From assembly GCA_038326725.1 (NCBI GenBank), contig JBBQKI010000038.1, forward strand, positions 1-18,894: a stretch of DNA of 18,894 nucleotides, in the 5' to 3' direction. The first letter of the stretch is position 1, and each line of letters begins with the position of its first letter. Under the pieces are notes generated by a model. The model had not been told where the DNA came from. It saw only the letters and a list, made by a program, of their open reading frames with translations, and made no database searches. Of this stretch, positions 1 through 7,296 are shown one piece after another. The position numbers and the translations under genes were made by a program. This DNA comes from JBBQKI01 sp038326725 (lineage in GTDB: Bacteria > Bacteroidota > Bacteroidia > Flavobacteriales > Flavobacteriaceae).

Positions 1-458
1 AATTTAAAAGTGGTTTCGCCAATAGTAACCTGTTTTTCCTGCATCGCTTCAAGTAAAGCGGATTGTACTTTTGCAGGGGCGCGGTTGATTTCATCGGCCA
101 AAACGAAATTGGCAAAAATAGGCCCTTTTTTGATGCTGAAATCGTTCACTTTCATATTATAGATCAACGTTCCAACAACATCTGCCGGCAAAAGGTCCGG
201 GGTAAATTGAATGCGGCTGAAAGTGCCGTGAACGGCTTTCGCCAGTGTATTTATGGCTAAGGTTTTTGCAAGTCCGGGAACGCCTTCAAGCAAAATATGC
301 CCTTGGCCCAAGAGGCCAATCAGCAATCTTTCAACCATGTGTTTTTGCCCAACAATAACTTTTCGCATTTCCATGGAAAGGATGTCCACAAAGGCACTTT
401 CCTGTTCAATTTTTTCGTTCAGCGCGCCGATATCAAACGCCGTATTTGTTTGTTCCAT
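1..458 (-). CDS. MoxR family AAA+ ATPase, N-terminal part (cut by window edge)
   Basis: Reading the minus strand from the ATG at 458 gives 152 codons without a stop, running off the window at base 1, so only the N-terminal half is present. A Walker A motif GVPGLAKT lies at residues 59-66, and a Walker B motif with context VLADEINRAP lies around residues 119-128 (D122, E123). The stretch between them (FTPDLLPADVVGT) and the one after it (KVQSALLEAMQEKQVT) are characteristic of MoxR ATPases. Family members are cytoplasmic AAA+ chaperones that usually act with VWA-domain partners in metal-cofactor insertion or envelope stress; those partners would lie left of the window. There is no clear Shine-Dalgarno before the ATG. 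Family assignment is secure; the partner and role are unknown. Confidence 0.93.
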   Translation of the reverse strand, partial: MEQTNTAFDIGALNEKIEQESAFVDILSMEMRKVIVGQKHMVERLLIGLLGQGHILLEGVPGLAKTLAINTLAKAVHGTFSRIQFTPDLLPADVVGTLIYNMKVNDFSIKKGPIFANFVLADEINRAPAKVQSALLEAMQEKQVTIGETTFK

Positions 459-520
459 AACGTATTTTGTCCGTTTTTTTATTAACCGTGCAAATTGGAA
501 ATTTATTGGCGGAAATGATG

Positions 521-535
521 TTAACGATTGGTTAA
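521..535. repeat. Short inverted repeat upstream of the MoxR gene
   Basis: TTAAC and GTTAA arms with a 5-base spacer lie about 65 bases upstream of the MoxR start codon. The position would suit an operator, but the arms are short and AT-rich, so chance is a fair explanation. Confidence 0.25.
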
Positions 536-540
536 AATAA

Positions 541-573
541 AAAAGAGGAAAACCTTAAATTTTCCTCTTTTTT
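541..573 (-). terminator. Intrinsic terminator after the DUF4382 lipoprotein gene
   Basis: Two perfectly complementary 12-base arms, AAAAGAGGAAAA (541-552) and TTTTCCTCTTTT (560-571), flank a 7-base loop. The stem begins 19 bases beyond the stop codon of the minus-strand lipoprotein gene. Read on the minus strand it ends in a run of T, as expected of a Rho-independent terminator. The A/T symmetry means it could work in both directions, but the only gene ending here is the minus-strand one. Confidence 0.8.
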
Positions 574-591
574 AAAATGTATATTGAAGGT

Positions 592-1377
592 TTAGGGTTC
601 CAAATTAATTTCTCCCAAAGTTGTAACCTCACCTTGAACAACGGTTACATTCTCAATTACCACGGGTGGAATTCCCAAACCTAAATCGGCCTGAACAGTA
701 ACAGTATATATTCCATCTGGAACACCGCTTAACAAAAATCCTCCTAAAGGATTTGCGTAAGTTGAAATTTCTGTAGTTCCATTATCTGCTGTGATCATTG
801 TTAGAATTCCGGGAGGAACAATAGTACCAGAAATTGCACCACTTTCAGCAACGGTTGTCGCCCTAATAACGGGTTTAAGACTATAGCCTCCGTTTCCTTG
901 AGCAACAATGGATTTGTCTACATCAAAATCGAGCATAAATTCATATAAAATTCCTGGTTCGAGCGTTTCGTTCACCTGAATTTTTAAACCTGATTGCTGT
1001 GCGCTTGGAGTTGCCAAAGGCAACTGCTGACCATCAACTACTATTGTATTATCGTCTCCCAAGACTAAACGAATTTGGCTTATGTTTCCAGCAGGTATCT
1101 CATCGTTAAATAATAACACATTTACCCCTGCGGTTAGTTCTAAAAGATCATAAATGCCAGCATTAATGCCCAGAGTAACATCATCCTGACCTCCATTGTA
1201 TTTTATAACTACTTCTTCAACATCAATAAAAACAGCGTCATAATCTCCAGGAGCATCTGTTAAACGCAGTGATAATATTGCATTGCCTTCATTTGTATTG
1301 CTAGAGTCATCTTTATTGCAAGAAACAAAAGAGAACATTACAATACCAATAAAACTCAACTTAATTAGATTTTTCAT
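592..1377 (-). CDS. DUF4382 domain lipoprotein
   Basis: A 261-residue predicted lipoprotein. The N-terminus is a short lysine-bearing hydrophobic signal ending in a lipobox (FVSC, Cys20). The residues after the cysteine, NKDD, resemble the acidic surface-export signal described for Bacteroidota lipoproteins, so surface display is possible. Residues about 33-173 match the DUF4382 pattern (start LSLRLTDAPGDYDAVFIDVE, end GGYSLKPVIRA). Residues about 178-258 look like a second beta-sandwich of the carboxypeptidase-regulatory type (SGTIVPPG, then GGFLLSGVPDGIYTVTV). DUF4382 proteins are common in flavobacteria and have no settled function. The gene stands alone, with its own -7 box and terminator. 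Confidence 0.88.
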   Translation of the reverse strand: MKNLIKLSFIGIVMFSFVSCNKDDSSNTNEGNAILSLRLTDAPGDYDAVFIDVEEVVIKYNGGQDDVTLGINAGIYDLLELTAGVNVLLFNDEIPAGNISQIRLVLGDDNTIVVDGQQLPLATPSAQQSGLKIQVNETLEPGILYEFMLDFDVDKSIVAQGNGGYSLKPVIRATTVAESGAISGTIVPPGILTMITADNGTTEISTYANPLGGFLLSGVPDGIYTVTVQADLGLGIPPVVIENVTVVQGEVTTLGEINLEP

Positions 1378-1401
1378 ATTTGTAGGTTTAGAAAATTTTC
1401 A

Positions 1402-1409
1402 CAAACTTA
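1402..1409 (-). promoter_or_regulatory. Promoter -7 box of the DUF4382 lipoprotein gene
   Basis: On the minus strand TAAGTTTG matches the Bacteroidota -7 consensus TAnnTTTG exactly, 24 bases upstream of the start codon. The -33 region has TTTC rather than TTG at the expected distance, so only half of the promoter matches well. Confidence 0.5.
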
Positions 1410-1519
1410 AGTTCTGAATCAGAGGTTGAAATTTTATTTAACACTACTTAACTATTTAATTAACGTGAATATGATCCTTTAAAATTCTTCAGAAATAGTA
1501 TTTTTAGAAAAAGTTTGAA

Positions 1520-2275
1520 GTGGAAAACAAAATAGCGTTTATAACTGGATCAACTTCTGGAATTGGTATGGCAACTGCAAAGCTTTTCGCCAAAAACGGA
1601 GTGAAATTAATCCTCTGCGGAAGAAGGGAAGAGCGGTTAAAAAAGATTGCGGAAGAGCTTTCAGCCATTGCGGAAGTTCACGCTTTGAGTTTTGATGTTC
1701 GCAACAAAGAAGAAGTTTTTAAGGCCATACAATCCCTTCCGAAGAATTTTTCAGAAATAGATATTTTAATAAACAATGCTGGTAACGCCCACGGGATGGA
1801 CACTATTGATGAAGGTAGTATAGACGATTGGGATGACATGCTCGATATTAATGTGAAGGGGTTGCTGTATGTAAGCAAAGCCATTCTTCCAAGAATGATT
1901 AAAAGAAAAAGTGGCCATATCATAAACATTGGCAGCACAGCTGGAAAGGAAGTCTACCCCAAAGGCAACGTTTACTGCGCCAGTAAACATGCCGTTGACG
2001 CCATAAACCAAGGAATGCGATTGGATCTAAACGGAAAGGGAATAAAAGTAGGCGCCATAAATCCAGGTTTGGTGGAAACTGAATTCAGTGAAGTACGATT
2101 TAAAGGTGACAGCGAACGCGCCGAAAAAGTCTATAGAGGTTTTACGCCTTTAAAACCTGAGGATATTGCAGAAATTATTTGGTTTGCGGTAACGCGTCCC
2201 CCTCACGTTAATATTGCAGATTTGACGGTGATGTGTTTGGATCAAGCCTCTTCTACAATTGTGAATAAATCATGA
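1520..2275 (+). CDS. Short-chain dehydrogenase/reductase, YdfG-like (NADP-dependent 3-hydroxy acid dehydrogenase family)
   Basis: A complete 251-residue classical SDR. The cofactor-binding motif TGSTSGIG is at residues 9-16, followed by R35/R36, which suggests a preference for NADP. NNAG is at 85-88, and the catalytic set is N111, S139, Y152 and K156 (YCASK). The C-terminal stretch (PPHVNIADLTVM...) is typical of the YdfG/serine 3-dehydrogenase subfamily, which oxidises L-serine, L-allo-threonine and 3-hydroxy acids and also reduces malonic semialdehyde. The start is GTG: an in-frame stop lies just upstream at 1505-1507 and no upstream ATG fits, while the first residues are needed for the first beta strand. 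The stop overlaps the next start (ATGA). The subfamily is fairly certain; the true substrate is not. Confidence 0.9.
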   Translation: MENKIAFITGSTSGIGMATAKLFAKNGVKLILCGRREERLKKIAEELSAIAEVHALSFDVRNKEEVFKAIQSLPKNFSEIDILINNAGNAHGMDTIDEGSIDDWDDMLDINVKGLLYVSKAILPRMIKRKSGHIINIGSTAGKEVYPKGNVYCASKHAVDAINQGMRLDLNGKGIKVGAINPGLVETEFSEVRFKGDSERAEKVYRGFTPLKPEDIAEIIWFAVTRPPHVNIADLTVMCLDQASSTIVNKS

Positions 2276-3408
2276 TTAACAAGCGCCTTTTAATCAAAAA
2301 CCTGCTCGCCCATAACGACGAGAGCAGTTTCTATGATAAAAAACGAAAAATAGACTTGGGTACAAAAGAAGGGAAAGCTAAGTTTTTAAAACATATTTGC
2401 GCCCTCAGCAACAGTAATCCCAACAATAATTCTTATATCGTCATTGGGGTTGAAGATGAAACCAACGAGATAAACGGGGTAGATTTTTTTGACGACAGCA
2501 AAATCCAAAATCTGGTAAATGCCTATCTCACTAACCCGCCATTGATCATTTATGAAAATGTGGCCTTTCCGCATTTGACGACGGATAAAGTGGTGGGATT
2601 GGTTACCATAAGGCCCAATGGAAAAATTACTTCACTTCGGAAAAATATTTGGAAATATTGGGGGGGCTCCATTTTCCTTCGTGATGGGAGTATTTCGATG
2701 CCCAAAAACTTTGATATTGAAATCAAGGACGTGAACTCGGGTATCGTTAATTCTATTGAGAACAATGCAAAAAACAATATCGAATTGACCTTGGACGGGG
2801 TGATTGATTTTATAAACCACAGGCATCCGGACCTAGATTCCAATTACAAAGTATTCAAAGAACTTTTCGTGGTTTGTTGGGCTGGAAAGTCAAAAAAAAC
2901 AAAAGAAGAAACCTATTATTCCCGTGTCGATATTGAACTGATCAATGAACAGGTGCGGCTTTTTTATTCGGAACTGGACGAGGTGAGCATCTCGTTTACG
3001 GAAGATTATTTCAAAATAATAGAGTATGTGCATTTGGGCCTAAACGAGAAGTTTAAATATTATCCTTTGGAAGAAGTTATCATTTGGTTCCAGGAAAATG
3101 GTTCCTATCAAATGGATTCAAAATTGATCTTTGAACCACCGCAATTTGATAAAAAAACCTTGCACCATATTTACAATACAAATAATTCCATTATGGAAAA
3201 GCTAAAGAAAAACATTAAGCTTACTCCTTCGGAAGAAACAGACCTGCAGCACCTTCCGGCAACCTATCTCATTTGTTCTTTGAACGATTTCAGCGAGGCA
3301 AAAAACAAGCTCTTAGAAGCCCAGCCTTTGCTTAAAATATACAACAATGAGGTGTATCAATCCTTTAAAGAATCTGTTCGGATATTAAGGAAGGTTAGAT
3401 ACAATTGA
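2272..3408 (+). CDS. AlbA_2 (Schlafen-type) domain protein, putative ATP-binding protein
   Basis: A 378-residue protein whose N-terminal third (about residues 15-145) fits the AlbA_2 domain, formerly called divergent AAA-4. The stretch DESSFYDKKRKIDLGTKEGK is followed by a helix rich in Ala, Leu and Asn, a strand ending in YIVIGVEDETNEINGV, and later GLVTIRPNG and an RDGS turn. Such domains occur in Schlafen-like nucleases and in proteins labelled ATP-binding transcriptional regulators. Residues about 165-378 match nothing I recognise; they are mixed alpha/beta with many Lys and Glu and no membrane segment. The ATG overlaps the stop of the dehydrogenase gene by four bases, so translation is probably coupled. 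Seven consecutive G at 2660-2666 encode part of a Trp-Gly-Gly stretch. Function unknown; no nearby defence genes were seen. Confidence 0.8.
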   Translation: MINKRLLIKNLLAHNDESSFYDKKRKIDLGTKEGKAKFLKHICALSNSNPNNNSYIVIGVEDETNEINGVDFFDDSKIQNLVNAYLTNPPLIIYENVAFPHLTTDKVVGLVTIRPNGKITSLRKNIWKYWGGSIFLRDGSISMPKNFDIEIKDVNSGIVNSIENNAKNNIELTLDGVIDFINHRHPDLDSNYKVFKELFVVCWAGKSKKTKEETYYSRVDIELINEQVRLFYSELDEVSISFTEDYFKIIEYVHLGLNEKFKYYPLEEVIIWFQENGSYQMDSKLIFEPPQFDKKTLHHIYNTNNSIMEKLKKNIKLTPSEETDLQHLPATYLICSLNDFSEAKNKLLEAQPLLKIYNNEVYQSFKESVRILRKVRYN

Positions 3409-3463
3409 GGGTTTCATTTCATATCAATAACTTTATACTTTAATATTTTTAATTCATTTTAAA

Positions 3464-4189
3464 ATGAAAACATTAGTAATTGGTGATATTCACGGCGGCT
3501 TTCGAGCTTTGAAACAGGTTTTGGAAAAAATTGAAAACCCCACTGGCCATCGTTATATTTTCGTGGGCGATTATGTGGACGGTTGGAGTGAATCTTCGGA
3601 AACAATTTCCTTTTTGATCGGGTTTTTAAAAACCCATGACTGTATTTTCCTTCGCGGCAATCACGATGAACTGCTTTATAATTACCTGAAATTTCAAGAC
3701 AACAACCTGCTTTGGTTGAATCATGGAGGCGTAAGCGGGAAAAAAAGTTATGAAAACCTTCCGGGGAACGAAATAGAAGAACACATTCTTTTCCTTGAGA
3801 AACTTCAAAATTATTACATAGATACTGAAAACCGATTGTTCGTTCACGCCGGTTTTACAAGCCACTACGGCCCACAGGAAGAATATTACCCCAACACCGT
3901 TTCTTGGGACCGCACGCTTTGGGAAATGGTTTGCGCTATGGATTTGTCCATTTCCGAAGAAGATGAAAAATATCCACGCCGGTTAAAACTTTTCAAGGAA
4001 ATATTTATCGGCCACACTCCCGTAACACGCCTCGGGGAGACAACCCCGGTAAATTTCGGCAATGTTTGGAACGTTGATACCGGCGCTGCTTTTAAAGGCC
4101 CGATAACAATTATGGATGTTCAAACCAAGAAAATTTGGCAAAGCGATCCTGTTTATCAATTATATCCATCGGAAAAAGGCAGAAATTAA
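3464..4189 (+). CDS. Metallophosphoesterase, PPP-type serine/threonine phosphatase family
   Basis: A 241-residue cytoplasmic calcineurin-like phosphatase with all the metal-binding signatures: GDIHG (7-11; D8, H10), GDYVDG (35-40; D36), RGNHDE (64-69; N66, H67), a histidine in LFVHAG (H128) and a final GHTPV (H184). This fits the bacterial and phage PPP group (PrpA, lambda phosphatase, symmetrical diadenosine tetraphosphatase-like), which hydrolyse phosphoproteins or nucleotides with a two-metal centre, usually Mn. Length is normal and no signal peptide is present. It lies 55 bases after the AlbA_2 gene in the same direction and 59 bases before the desaturase. It may be transcribed alone or with its neighbours. 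The substrate cannot be told from sequence. Confidence 0.92.
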   Translation: MKTLVIGDIHGGFRALKQVLEKIENPTGHRYIFVGDYVDGWSESSETISFLIGFLKTHDCIFLRGNHDELLYNYLKFQDNNLLWLNHGGVSGKKSYENLPGNEIEEHILFLEKLQNYYIDTENRLFVHAGFTSHYGPQEEYYPNTVSWDRTLWEMVCAMDLSISEEDEKYPRRLKLFKEIFIGHTPVTRLGETTPVNFGNVWNVDTGAAFKGPITIMDVQTKKIWQSDPVYQLYPSEKGRN

Positions 4190-4223
4190 GATTATCTTAT
4201 TAATAAAAACTTGCCCTTATTTG

Positions 4224-4240
4224 TACATTTGCCACTTATA
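4224..4240 (+). promoter_or_regulatory. Promoter -7 box and start region of the acyl-ACP desaturase gene
   Basis: TACATTTG (4224-4231) matches the Bacteroidota -7 consensus TAnnTTTG and lies 17 bases before the ATG. No TTG stands at the usual -33 spacing. The bases that follow, through 4240, complete a 13-base word, TTTGCCACTTATA (4228-4240), that recurs exactly at the acpP promoter (17111-17123, minus strand). Confidence 0.5.
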
Positions 4241-4248
4241 AGAAAAAA

Positions 4249-5238
4249 ATGGCCCTCAAGAACATTCGCTTGGAAGTGATGAAGACCGTCGAGAAATCGA
4301 TTGATGATTATGTGGACAAATATTTAATTCCCGTTGAAGAAATTTGGCAGCCAACAGATCTTCTCCCCAACCTTCAAAAAGAAAATTATATGGACGAAAT
4401 TGTCCAGATCCGTGAAGAAGCCAAGGAACTGGGATATGATTTTTGGGTGGTGCTGGTGGCCGACATGGTTACCGAAGAAGCCCTGCCAACCTATGAATCT
4501 TGGCTTATGGATATGGAAGGCGTGGATCAGCATGGCCGAAATGGTTGGTCTAAATGGATCCGCCACTGGACTGGCGAGGAAAACCGCCACGGCGATACGC
4601 TGAACAAATATTTATATTTATCTGGAAGGGTAAACATGCGCGAAGTTGAAATTACCACCCAGCATTTAATAAATGATGGTTTTGAAGTAGGCACCGGCCG
4701 CGACCCTTATCGCAATTTCATTTACACCAGTTTTCAAGAACTCGCTACTAATATTTCACATAAGCGCGTGGGACAACTTGCCAAAAAGAAGGGCAATAAA
4801 ATGCTTTCTAAAATGTGCAGCGTTATTGCGGGTGATGAAATGCGCCACCATTTGGCTTATCGCGAATTCGTAAAAACCATTTTCGATTATGATGCCAGCG
4901 AAATGATGATTGCTTTTGAGGATATGATGCGAAAAAAAATAGTGATGCCCGCACAATTCATCCGCGAATCCGGCGAGGGCATCGCCACGGCTTTTGAGAA
5001 TTTTTCAAATGCCGCACAAAGGCTGGGGGTTTACACCACTTATGATTATGTCGATATCTTAAGGAAACTCAATGATTATTGGGAAATCGATAAAATGAAT
5101 TCGCTTACGGATGAGGCTGAGAAAGCCCGTGATTATTTGATGAAACTGCCGGACAGGATGCACCGTATCGCGGAGCGCATTGCCATCCCGAAAGACCCCA
5201 TGGCATTTAAATGGGTAGAGGCAAATGGTGTGATTTAA
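4249..5238 (+). CDS. Soluble acyl-[acyl-carrier-protein] desaturase
   Basis: A 329-residue soluble di-iron desaturase of the plant stearoyl-ACP Delta-9 type. The two ExxH iron motifs are EENRHG (E111, H114) and DEMRHH (E197, H200). The other carboxylate ligands are E76 (in TEEALPTY) and E164 (in SFQELATNISH). The distances E111 to E164 (53) and E164 to E197 (33) equal those in the castor enzyme. It introduces a cis double bond into acyl chains carried on ACP, using O2 and reduced ferredoxin, so it works downstream of FabF and ACP, also encoded in this window. The fatty-acid position desaturated cannot be told from sequence. The ATG at 4249 follows a -7 box closely. Its 3' end faces the minus-strand lipoprotein gene with 11 bases between. 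Confidence 0.95.
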   Translation: MALKNIRLEVMKTVEKSIDDYVDKYLIPVEEIWQPTDLLPNLQKENYMDEIVQIREEAKELGYDFWVVLVADMVTEEALPTYESWLMDMEGVDQHGRNGWSKWIRHWTGEENRHGDTLNKYLYLSGRVNMREVEITTQHLINDGFEVGTGRDPYRNFIYTSFQELATNISHKRVGQLAKKKGNKMLSKMCSVIAGDEMRHHLAYREFVKTIFDYDASEMMIAFEDMMRKKIVMPAQFIRESGEGIATAFENFSNAAQRLGVYTTYDYVDILRKLNDYWEIDKMNSLTDEAEKARDYLMKLPDRMHRIAERIAIPKDPMAFKWVEANGVI

Positions 5239-5249
5239 TTTTAAAAAAA

Positions 5250-5609
5250 TTAATTGGGTTGTAAATCTATTTGCACCAACTCAGGAATTACGTGACATAC
5301 ATCTGTGCCAACCTCAATAATTTCAGAAATATAATTTTGATATTCATTCCCGGTTATTTTTAGGATGTAGCTCCCGGGTCTTTCCCCTGCTCCTGAATAA
5401 CTATCTGCAAACAAAACCAGTTCTTCTGCATAATCCCCTTCACTTGCCAAAACGGTTATGCCGTTAGTAATAATTTCATTTGAAACCGCATTTTTCACAG
5501 TGACATTTAAACCGTAAACATAAATTTCGGTACAAGCCACAGAATTACCATCATTATTGTTACAGCCAAAAATCATTGTGATTAGAAAAAATAAAGGAAA
5601 ATATTTCAT
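5250..5609 (-). CDS. Small predicted lipoprotein of unknown function
   Basis: The ATG at 5609 gives 119 residues; an upstream in-frame TTG at 5624 lies inside the preceding gene and is less likely. The N-terminus MKYFPLFFLITMIFGC is a short lipoprotein signal with Cys16. The mature part has two further cysteines (C26, C105) that could form a disulphide, and a beta-rich pattern (GLNVTVKN..., GERPGSYILKITGNEY, CHVIPELVQIDL) resembling carboxypeptidase-regulatory-like sandwich domains. It starts 4 bases after the stop of the aldehyde dehydrogenase gene, so it is probably cotranscribed with it. No function is recognised. Confidence 0.72.
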   Translation of the reverse strand: MKYFPLFFLITMIFGCNNNDGNSVACTEIYVYGLNVTVKNAVSNEIITNGITVLASEGDYAEELVLFADSYSGAGERPGSYILKITGNEYQNYISEIIEVGTDVCHVIPELVQIDLQPN

Positions 5610-5613
5610 CTGC

Positions 5614-7167
5614 TTACAAATCAAACTTTATCCCTTGGGCCAATGGTAATGATGTGGTATAATTGATGGTGTTTGTTTGCCGGCGCATATAAATTTTCCA
5701 AGCATCACTTCCGCTTTCACGACCGCCGCCGGTATCTTTTTCGCCTCCAAAAGCACCACCGATCTCTGCGCCGCTTGTTCCTATGTTTACGTTTGCGATC
5801 CCACAATCACTTCCAATTTGGGATAGAAACGCTTCCGCTTCCCGAAGGTTATTGGTCATAATTGCCGAGGAAAGTCCCTGCCGCACCCCATTTTGAATTT
5901 CTATTGCGTTTTCCACTCCACCTGAATATTTTAATAAATAAAGTACAGGCGCAAAGGTTTCATGCTGCACGATTTCAAAACCGTTTTCAGCTTCGGCAAT
6001 GGCAGGTTTCACGTAGCAACCGCTTTCGTAGCCTTCTCCTTTAAGAACACCGCCTTCAACAAGGATTTTACCCCCTTCGGAAACTACTTTTTCTAAGGCT
6101 TGTGAATACATTTTCACTGCATCTTTATCAATCAATGGCCCCACATGGTTTTTTTCGTCCAACGGGTTGCCAATCCGAAGTTGTTTGTAAGCTGCTACTA
6201 TTGCATTTTTTACCTTTTCATAAATGCTTTCGTGAATAATGATCCGTCGGGTAGAAGTGCAACGTTGGCCGGCGGTACCCACGGCACCGAAAACGCCGCC
6301 AATAACCGTCATTTTTATATCGGCATCGGGGGTTACAATTATGGCATTGTTCCCGCCAAGTTCCAACAAGGATTTTCCAAGACGCTCGCCCACTGTACTG
6401 CCCACTATTTTCCCCATTCGGGTGGAGCCTGTGGCAGAAATCAATGGCACGCGGGTGTCGGTTGTCATAAATTCGCCCACTTTGTAATCGCCGTTGATCA
6501 AACAAGAAATGCCTTCGGGCTGCTTGTTATTTGCAAAAACCCGCGCCGCAATTTTTTGACAGGCAATGCCACAAAGGGGGGCTTTTTCCGAAGGTTTCCA
6601 AACACAAACATCGCCACAGATCCAAGCCAAGGCAGTATTCCATGCCCATACCGCTACCGGGAAGTTAAACGCAGAAATAATTCCTACAATTCCAAGGGGA
6701 TGATATTGTTCGTACATCCGATGGCCTGGGCGTTCGGAATGCATCGTAAAGCCGTGCAATTGTCTTGAAAGGCCAACAGCAAAATCACAGATATCTATCA
6801 TTTCCTGCACCTCGCCCAAACCTTCTTGGTAGCTTTTGCCCATTTCGTAAGAAACAAGCTTCCCTAAAGGTTCTTTTAATCTTCGTAAATCTTCCCCGAA
6901 CTGCCGAACAATCTCCCCGCGCTGGGGCGATGGAACAAGTCGCCAGGTTTTAAAGGCTTCGGTAGCTTTTGCCATTGTTTTTTCGTAATCTTCCTTGGAC
7001 GTTGTGGTTACTTTGGCAATCAATTTTCCGTCAACGGGCGAGAAGGACTCCATTTCCTCTCCGCTGGAAAACCAATCTTTTCCGGTGGAAGTGCCTTGGT
7101 TTACGGCTTCAATTCCAAGTTGTTTCAATGCGTTTTCAATTCCAAAGGAAGTGGCTATGTTGGACAT
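5614..7167 (-). CDS. amaB: ALDH7-family aldehyde dehydrogenase, probable L-piperidine-6-carboxylate (alpha-aminoadipate semialdehyde) dehydrogenase
   Basis: A complete 517-residue aldehyde dehydrogenase close to the antiquitin group (ALDH7). The catalytic cysteine is C303 in GTAGQRCTSTRR, the general base E269 in ELGGNNAI, and the oxyanion asparagine N168 in SAFNFPVAVWAWN. The C-terminal part, including SDCGIANVNIGTSGAEIGGA, GGGRESGSDAWK, YMRR and LPLAQGIKFDL, is very close to that of antiquitin. Such enzymes oxidise alpha-aminoadipate semialdehyde, which is in equilibrium with piperideine-6-carboxylate, to alpha-aminoadipate with NAD in lysine breakdown. It is not the ALDH8-type aminomuconate semialdehyde dehydrogenase expected in the kynurenine route, despite the neighbouring gene. 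It has its own promoter, which argues against a strict operon with the dioxygenase. Family is certain; the gene symbol is by similarity. Confidence 0.92.
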   Translation of the reverse strand: MSNIATSFGIENALKQLGIEAVNQGTSTGKDWFSSGEEMESFSPVDGKLIAKVTTTSKEDYEKTMAKATEAFKTWRLVPSPQRGEIVRQFGEDLRRLKEPLGKLVSYEMGKSYQEGLGEVQEMIDICDFAVGLSRQLHGFTMHSERPGHRMYEQYHPLGIVGIISAFNFPVAVWAWNTALAWICGDVCVWKPSEKAPLCGIACQKIAARVFANNKQPEGISCLINGDYKVGEFMTTDTRVPLISATGSTRMGKIVGSTVGERLGKSLLELGGNNAIIVTPDADIKMTVIGGVFGAVGTAGQRCTSTRRIIIHESIYEKVKNAIVAAYKQLRIGNPLDEKNHVGPLIDKDAVKMYSQALEKVVSEGGKILVEGGVLKGEGYESGCYVKPAIAEAENGFEIVQHETFAPVLYLLKYSGGVENAIEIQNGVRQGLSSAIMTNNLREAEAFLSQIGSDCGIANVNIGTSGAEIGGAFGGEKDTGGGRESGSDAWKIYMRRQTNTINYTTSLPLAQGIKFDL

Positions 7168-7202
7168 AAATATTGGATTTTTTATTCGTGAATTTGCTGG
7201 GG

Positions 7203-7232
7203 CGAAGGTACGGATTATGAAGGCTTCTTCAA
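7203..7232 (-). promoter_or_regulatory. Promoter of the ALDH7 gene
   Basis: On the minus strand TTG (7232-7230) is followed, after 19 bases, by TACCTTCG (7210-7203), which differs from the -7 consensus TAnnTTTG in one base. The spacing is the typical one for Bacteroidota sigma-A promoters and the box ends about 36 bases before the ATG. Confidence 0.6.
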
Positions 7233-7245
7233 AGTTTTAAACTTT
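7231..7245. repeat. Small palindrome overlapping the -33 element of the ALDH7 promoter
   Basis: AAAGTTT and AAACTTT are perfect inverted arms separated by one T. The palindrome covers two bases of the TTG element and the DNA just upstream, where a regulator could act. It is AT-rich and short, so it may be chance. Confidence 0.3.
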
Positions 7246-7296
7246 TAAAAAACCAATTTGGAAAGGGAATAATTAAATAATTAATAAATAAGAATT

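Noticed and set aside
63..540. Overlapping plus-strand open frames at the left end
   Set aside because: They are antisense to the MoxR ATPase, whose Walker motifs read through on the minus strand.
2660..2666. Run of seven G in the AlbA_2 gene as a phase-variation tract
   Set aside because: The run is short, encodes a normal Trp-Gly-Gly stretch, the frame is intact, and nothing suggests a surface or phase-variable product.
2272..3408. AlbA_2/Schlafen-type gene as part of an anti-phage defence island
   Set aside because: The neighbours are housekeeping or metabolic genes, there are no integrase, restriction or toxin genes nearby, and base composition is like the surroundings.
6145..6768. A 207-codon open frame on the plus strand
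   Set aside because: It lies wholly antisense inside the well-supported aldehyde dehydrogenase gene and its translation has no recognisable domain.
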